In this document: positions 24,847-34,648 of the stretch, piece after piece
How positions within the stretch are numbered: the stretch's first letter is position 1
Layout: the number at the start of each line of letters is the position of its first letter
Assembly: GCF_001307195.1 (NCBI RefSeq)
Contig: NZ_CP012808.1
Location: forward strand, 992,001-1,056,000
DNA from: Acinetobacter equi
GTDB lineage: Bacteria; Pseudomonadota; Gammaproteobacteria; Pseudomonadales; Moraxellaceae
Direction of reading: 5' to 3'
DNA length: 64,000 nucleotides
Notes under the pieces: model-generated
The model's database searches: none
The model's input: the letters and a program-made list of their open reading frames with translations, nothing else
Told to the model about the DNA's origin: nothing
Position numbers and translations under genes: made by a program

Positions 24847-25776
24847 GTGACAAATGCTTCTAAGTTCGGCAAAGTTGCCGTGTTGTTTGGTGGTAAATCT
24901 GCTGAACGTGAGGTGTCATTAGACAGTGGTAAAGCTGTACTTGAAGCATTGCTTCGCTCAGGGGTAAATGCCGAAGGTTTTGATCCTAAAGAGCAAAGTA
25001 TTACTGATCTAAAACAGTACGATCGCGCATTTATTGTATTGCATGGTCGTGGTGGAGAAGATGGTCAAATTCAAGGTGCGCTTGAATGGCTTGATATTCC
25101 TTATACAGGTACAGGTGTCCAAGGTTCAGCAATTGGAATGGATAAGGTCAAAACTAAACAGGTTTGGCAAGGTTCAGAATTACCAACAGCACCGTATCGT
25201 ATTGTTACAAAAGATTCAGATTTACAAGAAATTGTAGATTCTATTGGCTTACCTTTTATCATTAAACCAGTACATGAAGGTTCAAGTATTGGTATGAGTA
25301 AAGTTGAGAAAATGGAAGACTTTGCGACTGCAATTGAAAAAGCAACCCAACATGACGCGATTGTAATGGCTGAAAAATGGATTACAGGTCGTGAATTTAC
25401 GATTGTTGTTCTTAATGGCCAAGCACTTCCTGTTATTCGCTTACAACCACCAGAAGATGTTGCATTTTACGATTATGAAGCAAAATATAATCGTAATGAC
25501 GTGCAGTATGGTATTCCATGTGGCTTAACTGAAGAGGAAGAAAAACGTCTTCAAGCATTAAGTTTAAGAGCTTTCCAAGCAGTTGGAGCAAGTGGTTGGG
25601 GGCGTATCGATGCCATGCAGGATCATGACGGTAATTTTTGGTTGTTAGAAGTGAATACTGTACCAGGAATGACGAGTCACTCATTAGTACCAAAAGCTGC
25701 ACAAGCTGTAGGTTATAATTTTGACGAATTATGTGTGGCAATTCTTGAGCAAACATTAACGGAAGTGGCACACTAA
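24847..25776 (+). CDS. ddl: D-alanine--D-alanine ligase
   Basis: A 309-residue ATP-grasp ligase making the D-Ala-D-Ala end of the pentapeptide. VLFGGKSAEREVSLDSG, LHGRGGEDGQIQG, IKPVHEGSSIGMSKV and LLEVNTVPGMTSHSLVPKAA are the four family signatures. It is the DdlB type that normally sits in the division cluster. The start is GTG with AAGGA upstream. ftsQ begins 3 bases after its stop. Confidence 0.97.
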   Translation: MTNASKFGKVAVLFGGKSAEREVSLDSGKAVLEALLRSGVNAEGFDPKEQSITDLKQYDRAFIVLHGRGGEDGQIQGALEWLDIPYTGTGVQGSAIGMDKVKTKQVWQGSELPTAPYRIVTKDSDLQEIVDSIGLPFIIKPVHEGSSIGMSKVEKMEDFATAIEKATQHDAIVMAEKWITGREFTIVVLNGQALPVIRLQPPEDVAFYDYEAKYNRNDVQYGIPCGLTEEEEKRLQALSLRAFQAVGASGWGRIDAMQDHDGNFWLLEVNTVPGMTSHSLVPKAAQAVGYNFDELCVAILEQTLTEVAH

Positions 25777-25779
25777 ATT

Positions 25780-26634
25780 ATGGCTCAGCTTCCAGCTTCA
25801 ATACGTCGTAAAAAAGTAGCAATTACATCCATTCATGACAAGCCACCATCTCGTAAAGAAAAGCTTGCGAATTTTGGTGGTTGGTTATTGTTACTGATTG
25901 CAATGGCGGTTTTGATTTTGGGAATATTTGGTTTATATAACGTAATCACAAATGCCAAAATTGCAGATCTTGAGGTTGTAGGTGCTCAGTCGGATACTGA
26001 AAAATCACAAGTCATAAATCATGTGATGCCAGTTGTGAAGTATAATTATTTTACATCTGATTTAAAGCAAGTTCGCGATAAAGCATTAGAGCTTCCTTGG
26101 GTAGATCGTGTGGTTGTATCTCGTGCTTGGCCTAATGCGATTAAAGTTCGAGTAATGCCTAAACATGCGATTGCTCGATGGGGAACGGGACGATTATTAA
26201 GTGATAGTGGTGATGTATTTACAGAAGCACTCACTAAAAATAATCAGCAATTACCACTATTACATGGTCCTAGCCATCAATCAAAAATGATGATGAGGCG
26301 CTATAACGAAATTAATCAATTGTTTGCGCCAATGAATATGCGCTTAAAAGAGCTTTATTTAACAGATCGTATGACTTGGTTTATGCAGTTTGACTCTGGT
26401 TTCCGTGTTATTGTAGATCAGGATCAAATGATGAGTAAGCTACAGCGACTAAGTTATTTAGCACAGCATGACTTAAAACCTGTTTGGAATCAAATTGCTG
26501 CAATTGATGTTCGTTATAGAAATGGATTGGCAATACAATGGAAAAATGCTGTAGCGCCAAAGATTGTAAATGGTAATTTTGTTGTAACGAGCAATGACAT
26601 AAGCATTGCGAATGAAGTAGGGATAAAGCCATAA
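25780..26634 (+). CDS. ftsQ: cell division protein FtsQ
   Basis: A 284-residue bitopic protein of the divisome. After a basic cytoplasmic tail, a single membrane helix (WLLLLIAMAVLILGIFGLY, about residues 34-54) leads into a POTRA domain (KIADLEVVGAQSDTE...NYFTSDLKQVRDKALELPWVD) and the FtsQ beta domain (RVVVSRAWPNAIKVRVMPK...IDVRYRNGLAIQWK). FtsQ connects FtsB/FtsL to the septal synthase. It is transcribed with ddl and ftsA. Confidence 0.93.
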   Translation: MAQLPASIRRKKVAITSIHDKPPSRKEKLANFGGWLLLLIAMAVLILGIFGLYNVITNAKIADLEVVGAQSDTEKSQVINHVMPVVKYNYFTSDLKQVRDKALELPWVDRVVVSRAWPNAIKVRVMPKHAIARWGTGRLLSDSGDVFTEALTKNNQQLPLLHGPSHQSKMMMRRYNEINQLFAPMNMRLKELYLTDRMTWFMQFDSGFRVIVDQDQMMSKLQRLSYLAQHDLKPVWNQIAAIDVRYRNGLAIQWKNAVAPKIVNGNFVVTSNDISIANEVGIKP

Positions 26635-26663
26635 TAATAGGCTTTATAAATAATAGGCTTTAT
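26633..26663 (+). repeat. tandem 15-bp duplication between ftsQ and ftsA
   Basis: AATAATAGGCTTTAT occurs at 26633-26647 and again at 26649-26663, starting inside the ftsQ stop codon. It is a small local duplication of unknown consequence, 38 bases before the ftsA start. Confidence 0.8.
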
Positions 26664-26700
26664 GCCATAAATCAGACATATATGTAATGGTAGCGAAATA

Positions 26701-27963
26701 ATGAGTGAAGCTGTTCCCTCGGTTGTGGCAATAGACATTGGGACACACAAGGTTTCAGTTTTGATTGGTAAGGTACATGAGCCGAATAAGATCCAAGTAA
26801 TTGGAATGGCGACGGCTCGTAACCGAGGCATGAGTAAAGGAAAAATTGTTAGTCTCGATAAAGTAATAACAGCAATTAAAAATGCCGTCCAAGAAGCAGA
26901 AGATATGGCTGAATGTCGAGTACATTCAGCATGGATATCTATTCCAAGTACAGAATTAAAAAGCTTTTATGCCGTAGGACGTACACCAATTGAAAACCAC
27001 GATCACACAATTACAACGAGTGAGGTTGTACGTGCGTTAGAGTTAGCAAAAGCAAGCCATTTAACATCTGATCATTATTTGGTGAGTGCTGTGCCTTTAG
27101 GTTTTGATTTAGATGATTCTGGCGAATGGGTACAAAATCCAATTCGAATGTCTGCACAGAGTATGACTGCACATTATCAATTAATGATGTTACCGATTAG
27201 TACAATGCAAAATTTAGATCGGGCATTAAAAGGTGCTAATATTGGTGTGGAAAAGATGGTTGTTTCAAATCTTGCTACTGCCGAGGCAACGCTTTTAAAA
27301 GATGAAAAAGAATATGGAGTTTGTCTTGTCGACATTGGAGCTGGTACGACAAGTTTAGCTGTATATTTAGATGGTCGTTTAGCTTTCGCTCATACTATTC
27401 AGCGTGGTGGTGAACATGTTACTCGTGATATTGCAGCGGTGTTACAAACAACCACAGAAGAGGCAGAGAGAATTAAATTACTCTATGGCTGTGTTGATTT
27501 AAGTGTCGTTAAGCCAGATCATATGATACAAATACAAGGTATAGACGGTCCTCAAACCATTAGCCGTATAGAATTAGCTGAAATTATTATTGCGCGTTAT
27601 GATGAAATTTTCAGTCAAATTCGAAATGAATTGGAACAAAGCGGTGCAATTCATGGTTTATATCATGGTGTTGTGCTTGCAGGTGATGCAAGTCAAATCG
27701 AAGGTATGGTGAGTTTGGCACGTACGATCTTAGGTGTATCTGCACACTTAGGTAACTCTCCTGTAGAAGTATATGCAGATGAGCAAAATCAGGCTTCATT
27801 GCGCCGTTCGCAGTATATTACTGCTGCTGGTTTGTTAATGTATAGCCAAACTTATGCACAAGATACAATTGCTGAAACAGAAGAGCTAGAGTCATTATCT
27901 TTCTGGGGACGCATTGGTCGAGCATGCTCGAGTTTAAATGACAAATTAAAGTCAATTTTTTAG
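26701..27963 (+). CDS. ftsA: cell division protein FtsA
   Basis: A 420-residue actin-like protein that tethers FtsZ to the membrane. VVAIDIGTHKVSVLIGK is phosphate-binding loop 1, VCLVDIGAGTTSLAVY loop 2, VLAGDASQIEGM the adenosine motif, and the inserted 1C domain spans about residues 80-170. The C-terminal helix (FWGRIGRACSSLNDKLKSIF) is the amphipathic membrane-targeting sequence. It lies between ftsQ and ftsZ. Confidence 0.97.
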   Translation: MSEAVPSVVAIDIGTHKVSVLIGKVHEPNKIQVIGMATARNRGMSKGKIVSLDKVITAIKNAVQEAEDMAECRVHSAWISIPSTELKSFYAVGRTPIENHDHTITTSEVVRALELAKASHLTSDHYLVSAVPLGFDLDDSGEWVQNPIRMSAQSMTAHYQLMMLPISTMQNLDRALKGANIGVEKMVVSNLATAEATLLKDEKEYGVCLVDIGAGTTSLAVYLDGRLAFAHTIQRGGEHVTRDIAAVLQTTTEEAERIKLLYGCVDLSVVKPDHMIQIQGIDGPQTISRIELAEIIIARYDEIFSQIRNELEQSGAIHGLYHGVVLAGDASQIEGMVSLARTILGVSAHLGNSPVEVYADEQNQASLRRSQYITAAGLLMYSQTYAQDTIAETEELESLSFWGRIGRACSSLNDKLKSIF

Positions 27964-28120
27964 TGAAGTTGTTGCAAGTTATTGTGGGAAAGTCGGTGAA
28001 TGATGACTTGTACTTGACAAGTTGGTTATAGAGACGCATCCTTTAAACAATTTTTTTTAAGAACAAGGCAGTATACGGGCTTTAGTGGCTGCCAATAGCG
28101 AATTAGGAAATCTAAAGGTC

Positions 28121-29293
28121 ATGGCATCATTTGATTTTTTTGAAGATGATCAAGCAGACAATAACGGCCAAGCCCGTTTCACTGTTTTTGGTGTAGGTGG
28201 TGCTGGTGGTAATGCTGTTCAGCATATGTTGCAATCTGATATTCAAGGTGTGAAATTTGTTTGTGCAAATACTGACAAACAAGCCTTAGATCGTATGGAA
28301 GCTGAATTTACAATTCAGTTAGGTGAACAAAGTACACGTGGTTTAGGTGCAGGTGCAAATCCACAAGTAGGTCAAGCAGCGGCAGAAGAAAGTCGTGAGA
28401 TGATTCGCTTGCAACTAGAAGGGACAGATATGGTATTTGTCACTGCTGGTATGGGTGGTGGTACTGGTACAGGTGCTGCGCCTGTTGTTGCTGAAATTGC
28501 TAAGGAAATGGGAATTTTAACGGTTGGTGTTGTAACTACACCGTTTAATTTTGAAGGTAAGCGCCGCTTGCAATCTGCTGAAAAAGGCATTGAAGCATTA
28601 GAGCAACATGTTGATTCTTTAATTATTATTCCAAACCAAAGATTATTGAAAGTCTTTCGCGATATTTCAATGAAAGATGCATATAAGAAAGCAGATGATG
28701 TTTTATTAAATGCAGTACGTAGTATTTTTGATTTAGTTGTTCGTCCTGGTCATATTAACCTTGACTTTGCTGATTTAAAAACTGCCATGAGTACTCGTGG
28801 TTATGCAATGATGGGTGTAGGTACTGGTCGTGGTGAAACACGTGCTCGTCAAGCGGCGGAACAAGCGATTCGTAGTCCATTACTAGACAATGTAACAATT
28901 ATGAACGCTAAAGGCATTTTAATTAATGTTACAGGCGGTGATGATGTTACATTCGGTGAAATTGAAGAAATCACTGATGTTGTAAATCAAATTGCTGACT
29001 TGGATGAAGGTCAGGTGTTTTATGGAACTGTATTTGATCCAGATGCACGTGATGAAATCAGTGTTACTGTGATTGCTACAGGTTTAACACGAAATTCAGC
29101 AGATGCAGTTGAACCTGTTAAACGTACTGTTCATTCATCTCAAGCTGCGACGGTAGATGAGGATGATGTACCTGCAATTCAGCGCAGAGGTGAAGATGGT
29201 AGTCAAAATACGTCATCTTCTGCAGGTGCAGGAGTTTCTAGACCTACACCAATGAGTATTCAGGAATATCTTAAAAATCAACAACGTAAGTAG
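28121..29293 (+). CDS. ftsZ: cell division protein FtsZ
   Basis: A 390-residue tubulin homologue. FTVFGVGGAGGNAVQHML opens the GTPase domain, GGGTGTGAAPVVAEIAKE is the signature G-box and NLDFADLKTAM holds the T7 synergy loop. The ATG at 28121 gives the usual length, whereas the longer frame from the GTG at 28085 adds twelve unusual residues. The C-terminal peptide is SIQEYLKNQQRK, which lacks the common DIPxFLRxQ core used to bind FtsA and ZipA, so the contact peptide of this lineage looks divergent. A terminator follows. Confidence 0.96.
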   Translation: MASFDFFEDDQADNNGQARFTVFGVGGAGGNAVQHMLQSDIQGVKFVCANTDKQALDRMEAEFTIQLGEQSTRGLGAGANPQVGQAAAEESREMIRLQLEGTDMVFVTAGMGGGTGTGAAPVVAEIAKEMGILTVGVVTTPFNFEGKRRLQSAEKGIEALEQHVDSLIIIPNQRLLKVFRDISMKDAYKKADDVLLNAVRSIFDLVVRPGHINLDFADLKTAMSTRGYAMMGVGTGRGETRARQAAEQAIRSPLLDNVTIMNAKGILINVTGGDDVTFGEIEEITDVVNQIADLDEGQVFYGTVFDPDARDEISVTVIATGLTRNSADAVEPVKRTVHSSQAATVDEDDVPAIQRRGEDGSQNTSSSAGAGVSRPTPMSIQEYLKNQQRK

Positions 29294-29325
29294 TTTTTGA
29301 TTGGTGTGAATTCTCATTTAAAGAT

Positions 29326-29352
29326 AAAAAGGTAGTGAATAACTACCTTTTT
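29326..29352 (+). terminator. Rho-independent terminator after ftsZ
   Basis: The arms AAAAAGGTAGT/ACTACCTTTTT enclose a 5-nt loop, followed by ATTTTTTA. It separates the division genes from lpxC. Confidence 0.88.
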
Positions 29353-29416
29353 ATTTTTTATCAATAGCTAAATATGCTAACGTATAAGCGATTTTTCTGT
29401 AGGCGATTGAAGAAAT

Positions 29417-30319
29417 ATGCTGAAACAACGTACCTTACAACGTGTAGTAAAAGCAAGTGGTATTGGTTTGCATAGTGGTCAGAAAGTACTGATGAACTTT
29501 GTACCTCACCATGCTGATGGAGGTATTGTTTTTCGCCGTATTGATTTAAATCCACCTGTTGATATTCCAGCAGATGCAATGCTAATTCAAGAAGCATTTA
29601 TGTGCTCAAACTTAGTGCAAGAAAAAGCAAAAGTTGGCACAATTGAACATGTTATGAGTGCCATTGCGGGCTTAGGAATTGATAATTTAATTATTGAAGT
29701 TTCTGCTTCAGAAGTACCAATTATGGATGGAAGTGCGGGTCCATTTATTTATTTGCTTATGCAGGGCGGATTACAAGAGCAAGAAGCACCGAAAAAGTTT
29801 ATTAAAATATTAAAACCTGTTGAAGCATTGATTGATGATAAAAGAGCAATCTTTACACCGCATGACGGTTTTCAATTAAATTTTACAATTGATTTTGATC
29901 ATCCAGCATTTAAAAAAGAATACCAGTCAGCATCTATTGATTTTTCTACAGAAGTATTTGTATATGAGGTTAGTGATGCACGTACTTTTGGTTTTATGAA
30001 GGATCTAGATTACTTAAAGGCAAATAATCTTGCTTTAGGTGCAAGTTTAGAAAATGCAATCGGTGTTGATGATAATGGTGTCGTCAATGAAGAAGGTCTA
30101 CGTTACTCAGATGAGTTTGTTCGACATAAAATATTAGATGCTGTTGGTGATCTATATTTGCTAGGGCATCAGATTATTGCTAAGTTCGATGGTTACAAAT
30201 CTGGTCATGCACTCAATAATCAGCTGTTACGCAATGTCAAAAGTAATCCTAATAGCTATGAAATTGTAACATTTGATAACATGGATAGCTGCCCGATTAA
30301 GTACGTTAGTGTGATATAA
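29417..30319 (+). CDS. lpxC: UDP-3-O-acyl-N-acetylglucosamine deacetylase
   Basis: A 300-residue zinc amidase that commits UDP-GlcNAc to lipid A synthesis. The zinc ligands are seen as His in [15 protein letters not shown] (about residue 78) and in [18 protein letters not shown] (His and Asp near 237-241). [12 protein letters not shown] is the family N-terminus. Its place after ftsZ is standard in gammaproteobacteria. It has its own upstream gap after the ftsZ terminator. Confidence 0.97.
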   Translation: MLKQRTLQRVVKASGIGLHSGQKVLMNFVPHHADGGIVFRRIDLNPPVDIPADAMLIQEAFMCSNLVQEKAKVGTIEHVMSAIAGLGIDNLIIEVSASEVPIMDGSAGPFIYLLMQGGLQEQEAPKKFIKILKPVEALIDDKRAIFTPHDGFQLNFTIDFDHPAFKKEYQSASIDFSTEVFVYEVSDARTFGFMKDLDYLKANNLALGASLENAIGVDDNGVVNEEGLRYSDEFVRHKILDAVGDLYLLGHQIIAKFDGYKSGHALNNQLLRNVKSNPNSYEIVTFDNMDSCPIKYVSVI

Positions 30320-30414
30320 AGCATTATCAGTATCAGAATAGCTTTTGTAAAATAATGTTAAATGTTAATTACATCACAAATTTTAAGCAAAATTAGCATA
30401 TAATACGTTTCATC

Positions 30415-30858
30415 TTATTTATCTTCTTTACTTGCCAAACGTAATAAAGCTTGGCTAAGCTTAGGGTCATGAATAAAGTCAGCAGCATTCTTGAGCATTT
30501 CTTGAGTGTCAGCACTAAGTTGTTTTGGAATAACACTTTTTTTAGGTGTTTCTTTTAATGGGCTTCTTAGACGGACTTGAATTTTATGCAAGTCTTTTAA
30601 TTCATCAATTTTCGAAAGCTGAATGATATATTGCTTTTGGAGATAGGCGAGTTGACTGATCATGGCTTGGTTCAGTCCAGTGACGGTTAAGATACCATTT
30701 TGGTAACAGGCAACTTGCCACTGCTCAGGCTGTGGTAAATGTGGTTGAATGAGATTTGTAAGTTTCTGCCATGTGGAAACTTGTGTAGAGAGAAACGTTA
30801 GGTTTCCAGTTTTTACTTGTTTTCTAGTGGGTTGGAAAACGTTGATAGGTTCTGACAT
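30415..30858 (-). CDS. DciA-like protein (DUF721)
   Basis: About 147 residues with a DUF721/DciA N-terminal half (LTFLSTQVSTWQKLTNLIQP, then EQWQVACYQNGILTVTGLNQ and QLAYLQKQYIIQL). DciA proteins load the replicative helicase in bacteria without DnaC. The C-terminal region after residue 105 is polar and probably flexible, ending in a helix (LSQALLRLASKEDK). ATG 30858 has GGAG 9 bases upstream. In Acinetobacter this gene sits between lpxC and the M23 peptidase, on the opposite strand. Confidence 0.8.
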   Translation of the reverse strand: MSEPINVFQPTRKQVKTGNLTFLSTQVSTWQKLTNLIQPHLPQPEQWQVACYQNGILTVTGLNQAMISQLAYLQKQYIIQLSKIDELKDLHKIQVRLRSPLKETPKKSVIPKQLSADTQEMLKNAADFIHDPKLSQALLRLASKEDK

Positions 30859-30964
30859 ACATGTTTTCTCCATGATTATGTTCTAATCTTATGCGTTATT
30901 CTGACTAGATATCAAGGATTGATGCCATCTAGAAAGATTTGTGAGGGTTATTTATGAGGTTTAT

Positions 30965-31636
30965 ATGCTAACGCGTCGTATTATTTTTGCTTTTTCAATA
31001 GCAGTTTCTGCTGCTACAGCATCATTTGCAGATTTGGTTGAGTTAAATTCTACAAAAAATCAACCAATTGATAGATTAGAACAATTAACAAAAACACTTG
31101 CTCAAGGTTCATACCAAGAAGATGAAGCACCAGCAGCAAAGGTTTTAGTAACATTACGAAATAATCAGAAAGCAACTGAAATTAATAATGATGTTTTAGG
31201 CAAGAAGTTAGTATCTTCTGAATTTAATAAATCAAATCCTTATTCATGGTTGGTAACTCATCCGCTTCCTAATTCTCGTGTAAGTTCAAGTTATGGTGGT
31301 CGTACGATGAGTGGTCGTGCAGAAAATCACTCTGGTTTAGATTTGGCAGCCCCAACAGGGACACCAATCTATGCAACTGGTCCTGGTATTGTGACAAAGT
31401 CAGGGTGGGGCACAGGATATGGTCAATATGTTGAAATTAATCATGGTAATGGTTATTTAACACGCTATGCACATGCTTCACGTCTAATTGTGAGTGTGGG
31501 TGATCGAGTGAATGCTGGCGATCACATTGCAAATGTAGGTTGTACAGGTCGTTGTACAGGTCCACATTTACATTATGAAGTAGTAAAAGATGGTCAACGT
31601 AAAAATCCATCGTCTTATTTAGCGATGTTAGATTAA
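30965..31636 (+). CDS. M23 family metallopeptidase
   Basis: About 223 residues: a signal peptide (MLTRRIIFAFSIAVSAATASFA), a spacer of about 90 residues, and an M23 LytM domain. GRAENHSGLDLAAPTGTPIYA gives the first zinc ligands (HxxxD) and GPHLHYEVV the HxH pair, while YGQYVEINHGNGYLTRYAH covers the middle. The zinc site is complete, so this is likely an active peptidoglycan endopeptidase in the periplasm. ATG 30965 has GAGG 5 bases upstream. A terminator follows about 140 bases later. Confidence 0.9.
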   Translation: MLTRRIIFAFSIAVSAATASFADLVELNSTKNQPIDRLEQLTKTLAQGSYQEDEAPAAKVLVTLRNNQKATEINNDVLGKKLVSSEFNKSNPYSWLVTHPLPNSRVSSSYGGRTMSGRAENHSGLDLAAPTGTPIYATGPGIVTKSGWGTGYGQYVEINHGNGYLTRYAHASRLIVSVGDRVNAGDHIANVGCTGRCTGPHLHYEVVKDGQRKNPSSYLAMLD

Positions 31637-31943
31637 GTTTAAAAAAGTTGTTGGCATATAGTCTTGTCGGTGAGTTTATTCATACCTCACAAAATTTGGT
31701 ATAGAAATGGATTTTTTTATATCAAGTAAAAATATATTTATATGAATAATGAAACCAGAAAACCTATTTTGAGTAAAAAACCGCCATTAATGGCGGTTTT
31801 TTTATGTAAAAGTGTAAAAAATGTCAATCACTATTTATTTTCTAAATAATAGACCAAGGTCGTATTCATCTATAGCGATATGTATTGACGCAAAAATGTG
31901 ATACATATAAGAACTATTAATAGGTTCTTAGGATAGGTGAAAT
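31637..31943 (+). other. intergenic region before aceE
   Basis: These 307 bases contain the terminator at 31775-31802 and a probable aceE promoter: TTGACG at 31885-31890 with TATAAG at 31906-31911 (15-bp spacing, short). An imperfect hairpin (AAGAAC at 31909-31914 with GTTCTT at 31924-31929) lies just before the AGGA ribosome site. No gene is seen. Confidence 0.55.
31775..31802 (+). terminator. Rho-independent terminator downstream of the M23 peptidase
   Basis: The arms AAAAAACCGCCA/TGGCGGTTTTTT enclose a TTAA loop. Confidence 0.92.
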
Positions 31944-34646
31944 ATGGCGTTTTATGGCGATACTGATGCGCAAGAAACCCAAGAGTGGCAAGATGCTTTT
32001 GATTCGGTTCTTCAGCACATGGGCACAGAACGTGCTGCATTTTTATTAGAAAAGCTTTATCAGCAAGCAATTGCTAAGCATGTACCTATTCAGCGCCTAA
32101 ATACCCCTTATTTAAATACTATTTCTGTAGAAGAACAGCCTGCGATGCCAGGTGATCAAGATATGGAACGTCGTATTCGTGCACTTATTCGTTGGAATGC
32201 ACTTGCGATGGTACTTAGAGCAAATAAAACAGGTGATGATTTAGGTGGGCATTTAGCGAGTTTTGCATCTTCTGCAACGCTATATGATGTAGGTTTTAAC
32301 CATTTCTTCCGTGCCAATAGTGATAGCTTTGGTGGGGATATGATTTATTATCAAGGGCATTGTGCACCTGGTATTTATGCACGTTCTTTCTTAGAAGGAC
32401 GTTTGACAGAAGATCATTTAAATAATTTCCGTCGTGAAGTCGCTGGTAAAGGTTTACCAAGTTACCCACATCCTTACTTAATGCCTGACTATTGGCAATT
32501 CCCTACAGTATCGATGGGTCTTGGTCCAATTATGTCGATCTATCAAGCACACATTCAAAAGTATTTAATGAATCGTGGCTTAATTAAAGAAGAAAACCGT
32601 AAGGTTTGGGCTTATTTAGGCGATGGTGAAATGGATGAGCCAGAAAGTACTGGTGCTATTTCACTTGCAGGTCGTGAAAAATTAGATAACTTAATTTGGG
32701 TTGTAAACTGTAACTTACAACGCTTAGATGGTCCTGTTCGTGGTAACGGTAAGATTATTCAAGAACTTGAATCATTATTCCGTGGTGCTGGCTGGCGTGT
32801 CATTAAAGTTGTTTGGGGCCGTCATTGGGATCCACTTCTTGCAAAAGATGAATCTGGCGCATTAAAAGCAGTCATGGAAGAAGCAGTTGATGGTGATTAC
32901 CAACGTTACCAAGTAAAAGGTGGTGCTTATACGCGCGCACATTTCTTTGGTAAATACCCTGAAGCTGAAGAATTAGTGAAAGGCTTAAGCGATGAAGATA
33001 TTGATAATCTAAATCGTGGTGGTCATGACCCTTATAAAGTATATGCTGCATATGCTGAAGCGATGAAGTCTACTGGTCAACCAACTGTAATCTTAGCGAA
33101 AACAGTAAAAGGTTATGGTCTTTCAGAAGAAATTGAAGCGGTGAACAAAACTCACCAAATCAAAAAAATGCAACTTGAATCGTTAAAATACGTACGTAAT
33201 CGTTTCAACTTGCCATTTACAGATGAGCAATTGGAGGAAGTTCCGTTCTATCGTCCAAGTGAAAATTCTCCTGAATTGAAATACATGAAAGCACGTCGTG
33301 AAGCATTAGGTGGTTACCTACCAGCACGTCGTAAAGAAAGTGAATCTTTAGCGATTCCTGAGCTTTCTGCATTTGATGCTGTATTAAAAGGTTCAAATGG
33401 TAAAGAACAATCAACGACTATGGTTATGGTTCGTTTGATCTCTACATTGTTAAAAGAAAAAGCAATTAAAGATCGCGTTGTTCCAATTGTACCTGATGAA
33501 GCACGTACATTTGGTTTAGAAGGTATGTTCCGTCAGCTCGGTATTTATGCTGCACACGGTCAAAAATACACGCCTGAAGACCAAGAGCAGTTAATGCATT
33601 ACCGTGAAGCAAAAGATGGTCATATGCTTCAAGAAGGTATTAACGAAGCTGGTGCGATGAGTGCATGGGCTGCATTGGCTACAAGTTATTCAACAAATAA
33701 CTTACCAATGATTCCAATGTATATGTATTACTCTATGTTTGGTTTCCAACGTATTGGTGATATTGCATGGGCAGCAGGTGATGCACAAGCACAAGGTTTC
33801 TTATTAGGTGCTACAGCAGGTCGTACGACATTAAATGGTGAAGGTTTACAACACCAAGATGGTCATTCGCACATTCTTGCAAATACAATTCCAAACTGTA
33901 TTTCTTATGACCCATGTTTTGGTTATGAACTTGCTGTAATCGTTCATGATGGTTTAAAACGCATGTATGTAAACCAAGAGCGTGTGTTCTATTACTTAAC
34001 TGTAATGAATGAGAACTACGAGCATCCTGCAATTCCTGAAGGTGCTGAAGAAGGTATTAAACGTGGTTTATATCTACTTGAAAAAGATGATAAAGCAACT
34101 GTTCAATTAATGGGTTCAGGTGTCATTCTTCGTGAAGTCATTAAAGCTGCTCAAATTTTACGTGATGAATATCAAATTCATTCAAACGTTTGGAGCGCAA
34201 CAAGCTTTAACGAATTAGCACGTGATGGTATGGCGTGTGAAGAATACAATCGTTTACATCCATTAAACGAAGATGTTAAAGAATCTTGGGTATCTCAACA
34301 GCTTCGTGGCACACAAGGTATCGTAGTTTCTGCAACTGACCATATGCGTGCTTATAGCGAACAAATTCGTGCATATCTTCCAGACAACCGCCCATTTGTT
34401 GCATTAGGTACAGATGGTTATGGTCGTTCAGATACACGTGGCAACTTACGTAGCTATTTCGGTGTAGATGCAGCACATATTGTTGTAGCAACATTGAAAA
34501 AACTTGCTGACGAAGGTGAAGTAGATGCTCGCTTAGTTAAAGATGCTATTTCAAGCTTTGAATTAGATACAGATCGTCCAGTTGCTTGGTTACCACAAGC
34601 ACATCCAGAAGTTCATGCTGTTGCTGACTACAAAGAGGAGAACTAA
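31944..34646 (+). CDS. aceE: pyruvate dehydrogenase (acetyl-transferring) E1 component, homodimeric
   Basis: A 900-residue E1p of the AceE type, which decarboxylates pyruvate and acetylates the lipoyl arm of AceF. ASSATLYDVGFNHFFRA is near the N-terminus, and YLGDGEMDEPESTGAI with VNCNLQRLDGPVRGNGK is the thiamine pyrophosphate motif (GDG...N). VPDEARTFGLEGMFRQLGIY lies in the middle domain and GTDGYGRSDTR near the C-terminus. The length is typical. aceF starts 3 bases after the stop with an AGAGGAG ribosome site, so the pair forms an operon. Confidence 0.97.
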   Translation: MAFYGDTDAQETQEWQDAFDSVLQHMGTERAAFLLEKLYQQAIAKHVPIQRLNTPYLNTISVEEQPAMPGDQDMERRIRALIRWNALAMVLRANKTGDDLGGHLASFASSATLYDVGFNHFFRANSDSFGGDMIYYQGHCAPGIYARSFLEGRLTEDHLNNFRREVAGKGLPSYPHPYLMPDYWQFPTVSMGLGPIMSIYQAHIQKYLMNRGLIKEENRKVWAYLGDGEMDEPESTGAISLAGREKLDNLIWVVNCNLQRLDGPVRGNGKIIQELESLFRGAGWRVIKVVWGRHWDPLLAKDESGALKAVMEEAVDGDYQRYQVKGGAYTRAHFFGKYPEAEELVKGLSDEDIDNLNRGGHDPYKVYAAYAEAMKSTGQPTVILAKTVKGYGLSEEIEAVNKTHQIKKMQLESLKYVRNRFNLPFTDEQLEEVPFYRPSENSPELKYMKARREALGGYLPARRKESESLAIPELSAFDAVLKGSNGKEQSTTMVMVRLISTLLKEKAIKDRVVPIVPDEARTFGLEGMFRQLGIYAAHGQKYTPEDQEQLMHYREAKDGHMLQEGINEAGAMSAWAALATSYSTNNLPMIPMYMYYSMFGFQRIGDIAWAAGDAQAQGFLLGATAGRTTLNGEGLQHQDGHSHILANTIPNCISYDPCFGYELAVIVHDGLKRMYVNQERVFYYLTVMNENYEHPAIPEGAEEGIKRGLYLLEKDDKATVQLMGSGVILREVIKAAQILRDEYQIHSNVWSATSFNELARDGMACEEYNRLHPLNEDVKESWVSQQLRGTQGIVVSATDHMRAYSEQIRAYLPDNRPFVALGTDGYGRSDTRGNLRSYFGVDAAHIVVATLKKLADEGEVDARLVKDAISSFELDTDRPVAWLPQAHPEVHAVADYKEEN

Positions 34647-34648
34647 TC

